A DNA stretch of 64,000 bases from Marinobacter goseongensis (GCF_023156235.1 NZ_JAKZAI010000007.1:62001-126000); one strand, 5' to 3'. Positions 1 to 10,029 are shown, numbered from the stretch's first letter. Made by a program: numbers and translations. Notes: generated from the letters alone by a model not told the origin.

Positions 1-2
1 AG

Positions 3-1073
3 CTGATGTCGCGCTTCGGGCTGTCGCCGGATCAGGCGGAGGCCATTCTGGAGCTGAAGCTGCGCCACCTGGCCAAGCTTGAGGAAATGAAGATCCGCGG
101 TGAGCAGGACGAACTGTCCGCCGAGCGTGACGAGCTGCAGTCCATTCTCGGATCAGAAACGCGTTTGCGCGAACTGATCAAATCCGAATTGCTGGCCGAT
201 GCGCAAACCTACGGCGATGACCGTCGCTCCCCGATCGTTGAGCGTGAGGAGGCCCGCGCCTTCAGTGATCTGGACCTGGTGTCCAACGACCCCGTCACGG
301 TGGTGCTGTCGGACAAGGGCTGGGTGCGGGCAGCCAAGGGGCATGACATCGAGCCGGAGGGACTGAGTTACAAGTCCGGCGACCGTTTCGCCATGGCCGC
401 CAGAGGGCGGAACAACCAGCAGGCGATTTTCCTCGACTCGACCGGGCGGGCCTATTCATTGATGGCGCACAGTCTGCCGTCGGCCCGTGGGCAGGGCGAG
501 CCGTTGACCGGGCGCATCAACCCGCCTTCGGGTGCAACCTTCTCGGGCCTGTTGATGGGCGATCCCTCCCGCAAGGTTCTGCTGGTGACTGACGGCGGGT
601 ACGGATTCGTCACTTCGCTGGAGGACATGATCAGCAAGAACCGCAACGGCAAGGCCGTGGTCAGTGTGCCCAAAGGCGCCAGGATTATGCCGCCAGTGGT
701 GGTGCCCGCGACCGACAAGCCGTTGTTCCTCGGTGCGATTTCCAACGAGGGGCGGATGCTGGTGTTCCCGCTCAATGAACTGCCGGAACTGGCCAAAGGC
801 AAGGGCAACAAACTCATCAGTATTCCCTCGGCGAGGGTTCAGAACCGTGAGGAGTACGTGGTTGCGGTAGCGGTGTTCGCCGAGGATGACAACCTTGAGA
901 TTCGCGCCGGCAAGCGCAAGATGGGACTGCAGTTCCGTGACCTGGAGCACTATCTGGGCGAGCGTGGCCGCCGGGGCCACAAACTCCCCCGCGGGTTGCA
1001 GCGGGTGGACGGCATTGACGTGATTCCGGCTGCCGGAACGGTCACCGAAGAGGAGTTCACCGACAGTGAGTGA
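3..1073 (+). CDS. parC: DNA topoisomerase IV subunit A (C-terminal part, 5' end outside window)
   Basis: ParC is the DNA-cleaving subunit of topoisomerase IV, which with ParE decatenates daughter chromosomes. The window enters the gene late: the visible 356 codons hold the end of the coiled-coil and gate region ([17 protein letters not shown]) followed by the beta-pinwheel C-terminal domain with repeated blades of the type VTDGGYGF and [10 protein letters not shown]. The catalytic tyrosine lies upstream and is not visible. The stop codon overlaps the GTG start of serB by 8 bases, so the two are probably translationally coupled. ParC is preferred over GyrA because the blades lack an evident GyrA box and because parC-serB-fimX is a Pseudomonas-type order. 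Confidence 0.93.
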   Translation: MMSRFGLSPDQAEAILELKLRHLAKLEEMKIRGEQDELSAERDELQSILGSETRLRELIKSELLADAQTYGDDRRSPIVEREEARAFSDLDLVSNDPVTVVLSDKGWVRAAKGHDIEPEGLSYKSGDRFAMAARGRNNQQAIFLDSTGRAYSLMAHSLPSARGQGEPLTGRINPPSGATFSGLLMGDPSRKVLLVTDGGYGFVTSLEDMISKNRNGKAVVSVPKGARIMPPVVVPATDKPLFLGAISNEGRMLVFPLNELPELAKGKGNKLISIPSARVQNREEYVVAVAVFAEDDNLEIRAGKRKMGLQFRDLEHYLGERGRRGHKLPRGLQRVDGIDVIPAAGTVTEEEFTDSE

Positions 1074-2274
1074 ATTGGTCCTGATCAACGTGTCCGGGCG
1101 TGACAAACCCGGGCTCACCTCGGAAATCACCGGCATTATGGGGCAATACGATGTCCGCATTCTGGATATCGGCCAGGCGGTGATTCACGATCACCTCACC
1201 TGGGGCATCCTGATCGAGATTCCGGATGCGTCCAAAGCCTCTCCGGTGATTCGTGACCTGCTGTTCCGCCTTCATGCGCTGGATCTTCAGGTACGCTTTG
1301 CCCCGATCACCGAGCAGGAATACCAGACCTGGGCCGCCGCCAGAAATCGCGCCTGTTACATCGTGACGTTGCTGTCCAGGGACATCAAGGCTGAGCAGAT
1401 CGCCAGAGTGTCGGCGATCACTGCCCGCCACGGGCTGAACATCGACAACATCAGCCGCCTGTCCGCGCGGCCGTCGCTGAATCCGGCGGAGAACCGCATC
1501 GCCTGTGTCGAGTTCTCGGTGCGCGGCACCCCATCGGATCTCGAGCAGCTGCGGGCAGATTTTCTGCATATCGCCGGTGAAATGAACGTCGACATTGCCT
1601 TTCAGGAGGATTCCATCTTTCGTCGCAATCGCCGGCTTGTGGTTTTCGATATGGACTCCACCCTGATTGAAGCCGAAGTGATTGACGAGCTTGCCCGCGA
1701 GGCCGGCGTGGGCGACCAGGTAGCCGAGATCACCGAGCGTGCCATGCAGGGCGAGCTGGATTTCAGCCAGAGCTTTGCCGAGCGACTGGCGTTGCTCAAG
1801 GGCCTGGACGAGTCGGTACTGGAAGGAATCGCCGCCCGGTTGAAGATGACCGAGGGCGCTGAGCATCTGATCCGCCGCCTCAAGTCCCTGGGCTATCGCA
1901 CCGCGATCCTGTCAGGAGGCTTTACCTATTTTGCCCGCCACCTGCAGCGTAACCTCGGCATTGACTACATCCACGCCAACGAGCTCGAAATCGAGAACGG
2001 CAAGGTAACCGGCCGCGTATCCGGCCAGATTGTGGACGGCAAACGCAAGGCGGAACTGCTGCTGGAAATCGCGGAGCGGGAGCACATTTCCCGTGAGCAG
2101 GTGATTGCGGTGGGAGATGGCGCCAACGACCTGCCCATGCTCAGCCAGGCCGGGCTGGGAGTGGCGTTTCGTGCCAAACCGGTGGTCAAGGAATCAGCCC
2201 GACACTCGATATCCACGCTCGGTCTGGACGCCATTCTCTATCTGATCGGATACCGCGAAAGCGAGGATCAGTAA
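1066..2274 (+). CDS. serB: Phosphoserine phosphatase SerB
   Basis: Removes phosphate from O-phospho-L-serine in the last step of serine synthesis. The 402-residue protein has two N-terminal ACT-like regions (about 1-90 and 95-180), then a HAD-family phosphatase domain. The HAD nucleophile motif DMDST lies at residues 195-199 with Asp195 as the predicted phospho-acceptor; later come the SGGF motif and the GDGANDLPM magnesium-binding loop. Two ACT regions make it the long form typical of Pseudomonas relatives, longer than the E. coli enzyme. The GTG start is fixed by the N-terminus ([16 protein letters not shown]) and overlaps the end of parC. The gene is convergent with the FimX-like gene. Confidence 0.95.
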   Translation: MSELVLINVSGRDKPGLTSEITGIMGQYDVRILDIGQAVIHDHLTWGILIEIPDASKASPVIRDLLFRLHALDLQVRFAPITEQEYQTWAAARNRACYIVTLLSRDIKAEQIARVSAITARHGLNIDNISRLSARPSLNPAENRIACVEFSVRGTPSDLEQLRADFLHIAGEMNVDIAFQEDSIFRRNRRLVVFDMDSTLIEAEVIDELAREAGVGDQVAEITERAMQGELDFSQSFAERLALLKGLDESVLEGIAARLKMTEGAEHLIRRLKSLGYRTAILSGGFTYFARHLQRNLGIDYIHANELEIENGKVTGRVSGQIVDGKRKAELLLEIAEREHISREQVIAVGDGANDLPMLSQAGLGVAFRAKPVVKESARHSISTLGLDAILYLIGYRESEDQ

Positions 2275-2304
2275 CGGATCATTGACGGGAGGGGATCCTG
2301 CGCG

Positions 2305-4389
2305 TCAGTGATCCCCGAAGTCATAGTTCATTTCCGGAACCGGTGCCTGCAGATAGTAACCCTGAATGTAGTTCACGCCCGCCTGCCACAGGGTGGCGAG
2401 CACGCCCGCGTTTTCCACCAGCGGAATGATGGTCAGTTTGTCCGAGCTTTGCAGGCTCTTGACCATTTCCTTGACCTCTGTTTTGGCTTCCTCGCTTTTC
2501 TGGATCTCTTCGGTGAACGAGCCGTCGATCTTCACGTAGTCCACTTCAATGTGCTTGAGGGTGTTGAACGGGTTCAGTGCACATCCGAACTGGCTGATCG
2601 ACACCTTGCAATGCAGCTCGTGAACCGCCTTGGCAAACTCCTTGGCCTGTTTCATGAAGTTGTTGGCATCGCTCTCACGGATCTGGAAAATCAGCGAGTC
2701 ACCAGGAAGTCTCGCAGCCTTTAGAGCGACACTGAGCCAGGGCGTGAAGGTTTTGTCTTCCAGGGTTTCGCCGGTGATGTTGAGGAACAGCCGGGTGTCG
2801 TGCCCCCGTGAGCGGTGGCTGGACAATTGCTTGATGGTTTGCAGGATGACCCAGCGATCGATCTTGATGGACATGTCCGTAGGACCCGCGGGCGGCAGGA
2901 AGTCGTACGGAGAGACCTCTTCGCCATCCTTGTCCAGCATTCGAACCAGAGCCTCGTAGTGTTCTTCGCCCTCACCACGCAGATTGATGATTGGCTGGAA
3001 CAGCAGGCGGAAGCGGTTTTCATCCAGTGCTTGCTGGATGGCCTCTGCTGAGTTGCCTTCATCCAGCGTTTCGTAGTCAGCAGGGTTGTAAATCAGCACG
3101 CCGTTGCCATTGGCGTGGCCCTCTGTCTTCTTGAGCTCTGACGAGGCCGTGTGGGCACGCCCCATGACATCGGGTGCCTTGGGCGAATTCTCGGTAATGG
3201 CGGCAACGCCGATGCTGAGGGTAAGTTGCACCGTGCGCCCGTTGATTTCAAACAGGTGATCCTCAACGGCCTTGCAGAGGCGCTTGCACTCGGCTGCCAG
3301 CGCCTTGTCATCGCCGGGCTGGCAGAGCAGGCAGAAGGCGTCATCGCTCAGGCGCGCCAGAATAGCGTTGTCTGGTGCGTGTTCGCGAAGAATGTTAGCC
3401 AGGTCGCCCAGCAGCAGATCCGCGCCGGCAATGCCTACCTGACCTTTCAGGCTCATGAAATTGTCCAGCGCGATGTACGCCAGCGCGCCAGTCTCATTGT
3501 CCCTGCCGGCTTTGGCCACCGCTTGGCCTAGCGCATCCATCAGATGCTGGCGATTGTACAGACCGGTCAGCAAATCCTGGCTACTGATCTGGCGCAGCTT
3601 CTCTTCCAGTTCCGCATCACTGTGCTCCGGTTGCAATACGATCTGGGTGCAGAGCTCACCGTCGTAGGTCGCGGCGGACACCGACATGACCACGTTCAGT
3701 TCGTGGTCATCGCTGCGACGGGCAACACAGTTAAGGGTCATGCCGTCTTCACCGCTCTCGGTGAACGCCTTCATGAATTCCCGGTATTTGTCCTGACTTT
3801 CGGGGTTGAGGGTGTCGAGCACCGGAATGCAGATCAGGTCATCGATATCGTCGTAGCCGAGGAATTCCATGTACGACTGGTTGGCGTAGATGTGCATGCC
3901 ATCGTTAATGTAGGCAATGGCGTCTTTCGAGCTTTCCAACAGCAGCTGGCAGCGCTGCTCTGCTTCTCGCAGATGAGATTCCAGTGTCCGCCTCCGGCGG
4001 CGCCCCTCGAGAGCGGCCAATTCGCGGTTAACCACCAGCACCAGTTGGTCGGTGTAATCGAACGGCACGGTGTCCTGGCCGCCAGCCCGCATCACCGCGA
4101 CGGTTCGTTCGCGGCTGTACTCATCGGTCAGCAGAACGAAAGGAATGTCCTTGTCGAGGCGATGGATCATCGCGAGGGCATCGTCAGCGCTGAATTCCTG
4201 CTCGATGTCGCGGGCCAGGAGCAGGTCCCAGCTTCCGCTCTTCAGCGTTTCTTCCAGGTCTTCTTCGGACGTAATGCGATGGGCCCGCGTGGCTTTTCCG
4301 GAATTCCTCAGCAGACTGACCAGCGACTCGGCGTCGTTCTGTGATGGATCCAGGATCAGAAGGTGTACGGTCGTGTTCTTTTTCTGCAT
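2305..4389 (-). CDS. fimX: FimX-like REC-PAS-GGDEF-EAL c-di-GMP effector with degenerate catalytic motifs
   Basis: FimX of Pseudomonas binds c-di-GMP through an inactive EAL domain and promotes type IV pilus assembly at one cell pole. This 694-residue protein has nearly the same length and the same order: receiver-like region (about 8-122), PAS (145-255), GGDEF (268-438) and EAL (447-690). The GGDEF signature is replaced by SDDAF (348-352), so diguanylate cyclase activity is unlikely. In the EAL domain the EAL triplet (479-481) and DYVKID are kept, but the usual DDFG metal site reads SQFG (599-602), so it is probably a binding protein and not a phosphodiesterase. The gene lies next to serB as in Pseudomonas. 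A PilZ-like protein is encoded 65 bases upstream on the same strand, probably co-transcribed. Confidence 0.85.
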   Translation of the reverse strand: MQKKNTTVHLLILDPSQNDAESLVSLLRNSGKATRAHRITSEEDLEETLKSGSWDLLLARDIEQEFSADDALAMIHRLDKDIPFVLLTDEYSRERTVAVMRAGGQDTVPFDYTDQLVLVVNRELAALEGRRRRRTLESHLREAEQRCQLLLESSKDAIAYINDGMHIYANQSYMEFLGYDDIDDLICIPVLDTLNPESQDKYREFMKAFTESGEDGMTLNCVARRSDDHELNVVMSVSAATYDGELCTQIVLQPEHSDAELEEKLRQISSQDLLTGLYNRQHLMDALGQAVAKAGRDNETGALAYIALDNFMSLKGQVGIAGADLLLGDLANILREHAPDNAILARLSDDAFCLLCQPGDDKALAAECKRLCKAVEDHLFEINGRTVQLTLSIGVAAITENSPKAPDVMGRAHTASSELKKTEGHANGNGVLIYNPADYETLDEGNSAEAIQQALDENRFRLLFQPIINLRGEGEEHYEALVRMLDKDGEEVSPYDFLPPAGPTDMSIKIDRWVILQTIKQLSSHRSRGHDTRLFLNITGETLEDKTFTPWLSVALKAARLPGDSLIFQIRESDANNFMKQAKEFAKAVHELHCKVSISQFGCALNPFNTLKHIEVDYVKIDGSFTEEIQKSEEAKTEVKEMVKSLQSSDKLTIIPLVENAGVLATLWQAGVNYIQGYYLQAPVPEMNYDFGDH

Positions 4390-4454
4390 TCGTCAGACGT
4401 CTCGTGATAGGCGTGGACAGTGCCTCCCCGACGACGGCACCGGAGGTGCTGAAG

Positions 4455-6254
4455 CTACAGCGAGGGCCACAGAGAGTCAAATTCATCCCCGCTGGAGCCG
4501 GCCGCCGGAGGCGCGGTACTGCTGCCGGTGGTGCCGGAATTCATCAGTTTGAGCTCAAACTGGCTGACGCTGCCGGTGGCCGACAGCTTCTGCAACAACT
4601 GGCCGTTGTCTTCGCGGCCATCATGAAGCAGAGAGATCCGGCTACCGGACTGAAAAGGGAGCCTCGGTGTTATCAGTGTAGCAGCCTGGTTGGCCACACT
4701 GATCTCCGGTAGCAACAGACCTCGCAGAAACTCGCTGCTGTTGCCGATTTTCTGGATCAGTCGCACGCCACAGGGGGAGGCGCTGGGTGCCAGCAGCTCG
4801 ATGCCGATCTGCGTGCCCTGGCTGCGGACCTGTCGTATCCAGCGAACAACTGCCACGCTCCAGGGGTGGGTGGACTGCTCCCGCACTCCGAGAATTTCTC
4901 CGGCCTGCAATGACGATGGCACATTGTTTTCCCAGGCTACGCAATAGCCCCCGGGGCTGGTGTTGACCAGCAGTGCCCGGTGAGACTGGGGAGCCGCCTT
5001 GTCGGACCCGGTCTGGGGCACCTGACCGTGGCTGCCACGGAAATTGATGGGGGCGTCGGAAGCGTGCGTGCGATCATCCGCCGGTGCTGCATCGTGTGCT
5101 CCGGCCCAGGCGTCATCCGCGCGGGAAGAGCGCATGAACACATTGCTCTCGCGGTTATCGCCGTTGTCGTGGCCACTGACAAAATCACTGAAATGTTTCT
5201 TGCCGGCGATGAAATAGTGCGCAGCGGTCAGGCCGACACAGAGTTCGAGCGTGCCCTGGCTGGAAATACGGTTGAAATTGCGTTTGGCCAGAATGCCGAG
5301 GGCCTGACACAGGTGGGTGAGCAGGGTCTCGCTGACGCGGGGCGGCAACTGCAGCGCGTTTGCGGCGCTTTTGGCATCGATTCCGGCGTGGAGCCCGTCT
5401 GCCAGCATGCGGGACAACTTCCGGGTATCAAAGCCGAAGGTGTCTGCGCCGGGTTTCTGCTCAAGCAGGCTGCGGTAAACCGGTGGTGCATCACGTTCCA
5501 TGTTGACGGCAAACAGGCTTTCGTCGAGATCCGGGCCGCACTGGGTGTGCTCGGTCCAGGTTTCGAACAGCTCGTAGGTTTGCAGCAGCTCGTTCTGTCG
5601 CAGCTGGTTAGCCCGGGCGCAGCCCAGCAACAGGATCCGCTTGTAGCTGTCTTCAACCGTGCTGCTGCGGCGGTGCACAAGGGTTTCGTCGTCCACCGTC
5701 ACCGTGGCCAGCTTGTTGCGGTGGGCGAACCGGAACAGCCGGTGGCACTCCAGCCAGCTGTGCGACGGGCTGGGACAGTAGAGCTGATGGGCCCTGACAA
5801 TGGTGGCGGCCAGTTCCGAGATGGCCCGGTGCACCGACGTTGCGACGCCTTTGCGGTTTTTGTCGAGGCCGCCGTTATCGAGAAACTCCAGTACGCACAG
5901 CTTGTACCCGCTGGCGCAGTGCAGTTGCAGGGCCTGGGACAGATTGGCGATTTTTTTATGTTTCTCTGGCAGTGCTACCGCCATGCCGAGGTAGTGACGG
6001 GACAGCTCCGCACAGACAAAGTGGATTTTAGGGCGGATCAGCTCCAGAAACTGCAGGCGCTGCTGAGCCGGGACAAACAGGTGGTTCAGCTCGATGATGG
6101 CGTGATAGAGCTGGCGGGACGACTCGCCGATGTTGGCCATTGGTAGCTGGTTGATCCAGTCCCGGAACGCTTTTGGAGACGTCTCGCAAAATGAGAGACT
6201 TGCCGTTTTCTGATCAGGAACCCGGAGATCCGGTTTCAGAGTCATTCCTTCCAT
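4455..6254 (-). CDS. Large PilZ-like protein upstream of fimX, function unknown
   Basis: A 599-residue protein, not assigned to a named function. Residues 1-320 look alpha-helical, with no signal peptide or membrane segment. From 325 there is an RxxxR (RNFNR, 325-329), the pair of arginines PilZ domains use for c-di-GMP. After a low-complexity linker (about 362-425) comes a beta-rich segment with NTSPGG (431-436), matching the PilZ N-x-S-x-x-G motif. This suggests a c-di-GMP-binding module interrupted by a linker. It is the first gene of a probable two-gene unit with the FimX-like gene, which supports a role in c-di-GMP signalling or type IV pilus control; that role is inference. An alternative start ATG lies at 6245. 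Confidence 0.6.
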   Translation of the reverse strand: MEGMTLKPDLRVPDQKTASLSFCETSPKAFRDWINQLPMANIGESSRQLYHAIIELNHLFVPAQQRLQFLELIRPKIHFVCAELSRHYLGMAVALPEKHKKIANLSQALQLHCASGYKLCVLEFLDNGGLDKNRKGVATSVHRAISELAATIVRAHQLYCPSPSHSWLECHRLFRFAHRNKLATVTVDDETLVHRRSSTVEDSYKRILLLGCARANQLRQNELLQTYELFETWTEHTQCGPDLDESLFAVNMERDAPPVYRSLLEQKPGADTFGFDTRKLSRMLADGLHAGIDAKSAANALQLPPRVSETLLTHLCQALGILAKRNFNRISSQGTLELCVGLTAAHYFIAGKKHFSDFVSGHDNGDNRESNVFMRSSRADDAWAGAHDAAPADDRTHASDAPINFRGSHGQVPQTGSDKAAPQSHRALLVNTSPGGYCVAWENNVPSSLQAGEILGVREQSTHPWSVAVVRWIRQVRSQGTQIGIELLAPSASPCGVRLIQKIGNSSEFLRGLLLPEISVANQAATLITPRLPFQSGSRISLLHDGREDNGQLLQKLSATGSVSQFELKLMNSGTTGSSTAPPAAGSSGDEFDSLWPSL

Positions 6255-6471
6255 GAGTACGCGCCAATTGTATGGGCCACAACCGGGACCCTGAGTGTTG
6301 TCATATACGGCTGCCGAGGGTTTTGCCCGTTAAATCGGAAAACGCCGTGAATACAGGTTTTTATCGTAGGACAATTTGAACTTTAAAATAGCAAAGGCAG
6401 AACAAAAAGCGAGAAAATCACGAGTTCACAAAGTTTCACAAGTGATTCTGGGCCAGCTTTGCCAAAAAAGG

Positions 6472-7512
6472 TCACGCAAACAGGTCGATGGGGGTCTTGC
6501 CGGCTTTGCCGGGAATCTCGCGGACCAGCTTCGGCACCAGAAAGCCCGGCAGACTGGCAAGCATTGTGCGCACCAGGGCCCGGGCGGCGTCATCACTCAC
6601 ATCAAAATGATGCGCGCCTGCAACCGGATCGAAGGCATGGAGGTAATACGGCATAACCCCCGCCTCAAACAGCGCCTCGCTGAGCTCGGTCAGAACCTCG
6701 GCGTTGTCATTGACGCCCCGGAGAATGACGCTCTGGTTCAGCAGAGTGGCACCTGCGGCCCGCAGCCTCGCCAACGCCAATCGTGTGGCCAGATCCAGCT
6801 CCGCCGGGTGATTGATGTGCAGCACAATCACGGTCTGAAGACGGGTTTCGGGCAGCCAGGCCAATAATGAATCGCAAACCCGTTGCGGAATGACCACCGG
6901 CAGGCGCGTGTGGATCCGCAAGCGGCGGATATGGGGAATCTCGCCGATGGCCGCCGTCCAGGCTGCCAGCAGCCGGTCACTGGCTACCAGGGGGTCGCCA
7001 CCGCTGAAAATCACCTCATTGATCCGGGTATCCTGCCGCAGGGTATCGATCACGCGATCGCGGTCAAGCGGTGACAATCGATGTTCCTCATAAGGGAAAT
7101 GGCGGCGAAAGCAGTAGCGGCAATTGATGGCGCACTGACCGGTCACCATGAGCAGTGCGCGGCTCTGATATTTTCGGATCAGGCCGGTGGTTTCCGAGGC
7201 GGTCACTTCCTGCAACGGATCCGAGACATAGCCGTCTGCCAGAACGCCTTCTTCACTGAGGGGCAGCACCTGGCGTAACAGAGGGTCTTGAGGGTTTCCC
7301 CGTGTTATCCGGCTCAGGTAGGGCTCCGGAACCCGTATGGCAAACAGGCGATGACCCTCCTCTGCGCCCTGCAGCCACAGTCGGGGGTCCAGGTCCAGCC
7401 GTTCCAGCAGCGCCGTCGGTGAGGTGATGGCCCCGGATAACAACTGCTGCCAGCTGGCGGAGTCGTTATCGGCCGGGCGGGCTTCTATACGGGTGGGGGT
7501 TCGCTGTATCAT
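6472..7512 (-). CDS. epmB: EF-P beta-lysylation protein EpmB (lysine 2,3-aminomutase-like)
   Basis: A radical SAM, PLP-dependent enzyme that converts (S)-alpha-lysine to (R)-beta-lysine, which EpmA attaches to elongation factor P. The 346-residue protein carries the radical SAM cysteines C127, C131 and C134 (CAINCRYC) followed by a conserved FRRHFPYEE block and GGDPL. Its length fits EpmB (about 340) and not the longer catabolic lysine 2,3-aminomutases with a C-terminal tetramerisation domain. It is divergent from efp with only 45 bases between the two starts, and epmA lies just beyond efp, so all parts of the modification pathway except the final EpmC hydroxylase are together. Confidence 0.93.
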   Translation of the reverse strand: MIQRTPTRIEARPADNDSASWQQLLSGAITSPTALLERLDLDPRLWLQGAEEGHRLFAIRVPEPYLSRITRGNPQDPLLRQVLPLSEEGVLADGYVSDPLQEVTASETTGLIRKYQSRALLMVTGQCAINCRYCFRRHFPYEEHRLSPLDRDRVIDTLRQDTRINEVIFSGGDPLVASDRLLAAWTAAIGEIPHIRRLRIHTRLPVVIPQRVCDSLLAWLPETRLQTVIVLHINHPAELDLATRLALARLRAAGATLLNQSVILRGVNDNAEVLTELSEALFEAGVMPYYLHAFDPVAGAHHFDVSDDAARALVRTMLASLPGFLVPKLVREIPGKAGKTPIDLFA

Positions 7513-7557
7513 AGCGACCTTTGAAATTTTAATTGCATCTTTTCAGGTGGACATTTC

Positions 7558-8133
7558 ATGGCTTCATATTCTACCAACGAATTCCGCGGCGGTCTTAAGG
7601 TTTTGCTGGATGGCGACCCCTGCGTGATTCTTGAGAACGAATTCGTCAAACCGGGCAAAGGCCAGGCCTTTAACCGGGTACGACTGCGTAACCTGATGAG
7701 CAACCGGGTGTGGGAGCGCACGTTCAAATCGGGCGAAAGTCTGGAATCCGCCGATGTAATCGAGCAGGACATGGAATACCTGTATACCGATGGCGAGTTC
7801 TGGCATTTCATGCTGACGGATGGCTCGTTCGAGCAATACCCGGCAGACGCCAAAGCGGTGGGTGACACCGTAAAGTGGCTGAAAGAGCAGGACGTTTACA
7901 CGGTGACCCTTTATAACGGTGCGCCGCTCACCGTGAGCCCTCCCAACTTTGTGGAGCTGGAAGTGGTTGATACCGATCCGGGCATGAAAGGCGATACCGC
8001 CCAGGGCGGTTCCAAGCCGGCCACGCTGTCTACCGGTGCGGTTGTTAACGTCCCGCTGTTCATCACCATCGGCGAAGTTCTGAAGGTGGATACCCGTTCC
8101 GGTGAGTATGTTAACCGCGTCAAGAGCAGCTAG
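7558..8133 (+). CDS. efp: Elongation factor P
   Basis: EF-P binds the ribosome between the P and E sites and relieves stalling at consecutive prolines. The 191-residue protein has the usual three beta-barrel domains. The modified loop reads KPGKGQAF with the acceptor lysine at position 34, the residue beta-lysylated by EpmA in E. coli. P. aeruginosa has arginine here, so this is an EpmA/EpmB-type EF-P. The start ATG is preceded by AGGTGG at 7544-7549. Nine bases separate its stop from the GTG of epmA, so efp and epmA form an operon. Confidence 0.97.
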   Translation: MASYSTNEFRGGLKVLLDGDPCVILENEFVKPGKGQAFNRVRLRNLMSNRVWERTFKSGESLESADVIEQDMEYLYTDGEFWHFMLTDGSFEQYPADAKAVGDTVKWLKEQDVYTVTLYNGAPLTVSPPNFVELEVVDTDPGMKGDTAQGGSKPATLSTGAVVNVPLFITIGEVLKVDTRSGEYVNRVKSS

Positions 8134-8142
8134 GTTGATCCC

Positions 8143-9117
8143 GTGACTGATGCACCGGAGTGGCAGCCACGTGCCTCGCTGGGTGCCCTGAAAAGCCGCG
8201 CAAGCCAGTCAGCCTGGTTGCGCGGCTTTTTTGCGCAACGGGGCGTGCTGGAAGTGGAAACGCCGGTGCTGGGGCGCCACGGCGTAACCGACCCCAACCT
8301 CGATGGTATTGCGGCCAACGCGGCCCCGGTGGCTGGAGCCAGCGGCGGTGGCTGGCTACAGACGTCCCCGGAATACCACATGAAGCGGTTGCTGGCTGCC
8401 GGGTCAGGCCCTATCTATCAGGTTGCCCGGGTGTTCCGCGACGGTGAGCGGGGTTCCCGTCATAATCCGGAGTTCTCCCTGCTGGAATGGTACCGACCCG
8501 GGTTTACAGATACCGACCTGATGGCGGAGGTCAGCGACCTGGTGGTGGGCTGGCTCGGCTGCGAGCGCCCGAAGGTTCTGAGCTATCGCGACGCCCTTGA
8601 GCGGTTCGCCGGTGTCGATCCGTTCCGGGTTGCGGACACCGAACTGAGGCGGCGTTGCGAGCAGTGGCTGGCGCCGGAGCAAACCCTGACACTCGGGCGC
8701 GACGGTTGCCTGGATCTGCTGATGAGTTATCTGGTGGAACCCGCGCTGGCGGGATTCGGACCGGTGTTCATCACCGCTTACCCGGAATCCCAGGCGGCCC
8801 TGGCGAAAGTCAGCGAGCTTGATGGTGTCCGTCTGGCCCACCGGTTCGAGCTCTACGTGGGTGGGATCGAGCTATGCAACGGCTATTGGGAGCTCACCGA
8901 TGCCATCGAGCAGCGTCGGCGGTTTGACGAAGACAACCGGGTTCGCCGATTGGCCGGCAAACCGGAAATGGCAGTGGATTCTGCGTTGCTGGCGGCTCTT
9001 GAGGCCGGTGTTCCCGACTGTGCCGGTGTGGCTCTGGGACTGGACAGGCTGCTGATGCTGAAATTGGGCAGCAACAACATTGCTGACGTGGTGGCCTTTC
9101 CGCTGGAAATCGCCTGA
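8143..9117 (+). CDS. epmA: EF-P--(R)-beta-lysine ligase EpmA (GenX/PoxA)
   Basis: A paralogue of the lysyl-tRNA synthetase catalytic core that activates (R)-beta-lysine and transfers it to Lys34 of EF-P. The 324 residues correspond to a class II synthetase catalytic domain without the N-terminal tRNA anticodon-binding domain, which separates EpmA from LysS. Visible class II features are the VETPVL segment of motif 1, FRDGERGSRHNPEFSLLEWY for motif 2 and GVALGLDRLLML for motif 3. The start is GTG, nine bases after efp. The C-terminus faces psd on the opposite strand, separated by a hairpin. Confidence 0.95.
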   Translation: MTDAPEWQPRASLGALKSRASQSAWLRGFFAQRGVLEVETPVLGRHGVTDPNLDGIAANAAPVAGASGGGWLQTSPEYHMKRLLAAGSGPIYQVARVFRDGERGSRHNPEFSLLEWYRPGFTDTDLMAEVSDLVVGWLGCERPKVLSYRDALERFAGVDPFRVADTELRRRCEQWLAPEQTLTLGRDGCLDLLMSYLVEPALAGFGPVFITAYPESQAALAKVSELDGVRLAHRFELYVGGIELCNGYWELTDAIEQRRRFDEDNRVRRLAGKPEMAVDSALLAALEAGVPDCAGVALGLDRLLMLKLGSNNIADVVAFPLEIA

Positions 9118-9137
9118 CTCCGGCCGCAACCGGAGTC
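9116..9137. other. Hairpin between convergent epmA and psd
   Basis: Perfect 8-base inverted repeat GACTCCGG / CCGGAGTC (9116-9123 and 9130-9137) with a 6-base loop, starting at the epmA stop codon. There is no T-tract on either strand, so a classical intrinsic terminator is not supported. It may protect 3' ends or slow the convergent polymerases. Confidence 0.4.
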
Positions 9138-9168
9138 GATGTCGAGGGGGCTGGGCGGGTGGAAGGAT

Positions 9169-10029
9169 TCAGGATCCGGTGGTGCCAAAGGCTTCGCCCA
9201 TGCGCACCGTTTTGCCCGGTGCCTCGTCGTCATTCCATGCAGCCGCGCCTTTGGGCATGACCAGTACCACGGTGGAGCCCAGCCGGAATCGGCCCATTTC
9301 CTCGCCTTTCTCGAATTGAATGGCAGGCTGGTCATCGTCGTAACGGGTACTGGTGACCAGGCCGGTTCCCGGCGCCACCACGCCACCCCAGGTGGTTTCA
9401 ACGCTGCCCACAATCATCGCCCCGACCAGCACCAGCGCCATCGGGCCGGCATCGGTGTCAAAAATGCAGGCCACCCGCTCGTTACGGGCGAACAGGTTGG
9501 GAACGTTTTCCGCCGTCACCGGGTTCACCGAGAACAGCTTGCCGGGCACGTAGACCATCTCCCGTAGCCGGCCGGCCAGGGGCATGTGGATGCGGTGGTA
9601 GTCCTTAGGCGATAGGTAAATAGTGGCAAATTCCCCTTCGGTAAACGCTTCCGCGCGCGCATCGTCACCGCCCAGCAACTCGGTGAGACTGAACGACTGG
9701 CCTTTGGCCTGAAAAACGCGGTCACCGGTAACCCGGCCGAGCTGGCTGATGGCGCCATCCACCGGGCTGACCAGAACCGAACTGCCGCTGTCCACTGGTC
9801 TCAGGCCCGGTTTGAGGGCGCGGGTGAAGAAGGCGTTGAAGCTGGGGTAGGCTTCCGGCTCCGATTCCAGCGCTTCGCTCATGTTTACGCCGTAGCGGCC
9901 GATAAACCATCGAATGACGCGGTTCTTGAGCGCCGGCGACCGGTCATTGTCCGCGAGGCGGCCGGCAAGCCGGGAAAGCGCCAGTTGCGGGGTGACGTAC
10001 TGGCTCAGAACAAAAAGCTTGTCGAACAT
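9169..10029 (-). CDS. psd: Phosphatidylserine decarboxylase proenzyme
   Basis: Membrane-associated pyruvoyl enzyme that makes phosphatidylethanolamine from phosphatidylserine. The 286-residue proenzyme carries the self-cleavage signature RFRLGST; cleavage is expected between G251 and S252, the serine becoming the pyruvoyl group of the small alpha subunit. The charge-relay residues D91 (SPVDG) and H145/H148 (DYHRIHMP) are present. Length matches the bacterial type I family. It is a single gene divergent from motA across a 145-base intergenic region. Confidence 0.96.
   Translation of the reverse strand: MFDKLFVLSQYVTPQLALSRLAGRLADNDRSPALKNRVIRWFIGRYGVNMSEALESEPEAYPSFNAFFTRALKPGLRPVDSGSSVLVSPVDGAISQLGRVTGDRVFQAKGQSFSLTELLGGDDARAEAFTEGEFATIYLSPKDYHRIHMPLAGRLREMVYVPGKLFSVNPVTAENVPNLFARNERVACIFDTDAGPMALVLVGAMIVGSVETTWGGVVAPGTGLVTSTRYDDDQPAIQFEKGEEMGRFRLGSTVVLVMPKGAAAWNDDEAPGKTVRMGEAFGTTGS

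Noticed and set aside
2291..2316. GGGGATC / GATCCCC hairpin between serB and the FimX-like gene
   Set aside because: It overlaps the last codons of the FimX-like gene and has no T-tract, so it was not called as a terminator.
6376..6867. Forward open frame overlapping the end of epmB
   Set aside because: Most of it lies antisense to epmB, and the translation is low in complexity and unlike any family.
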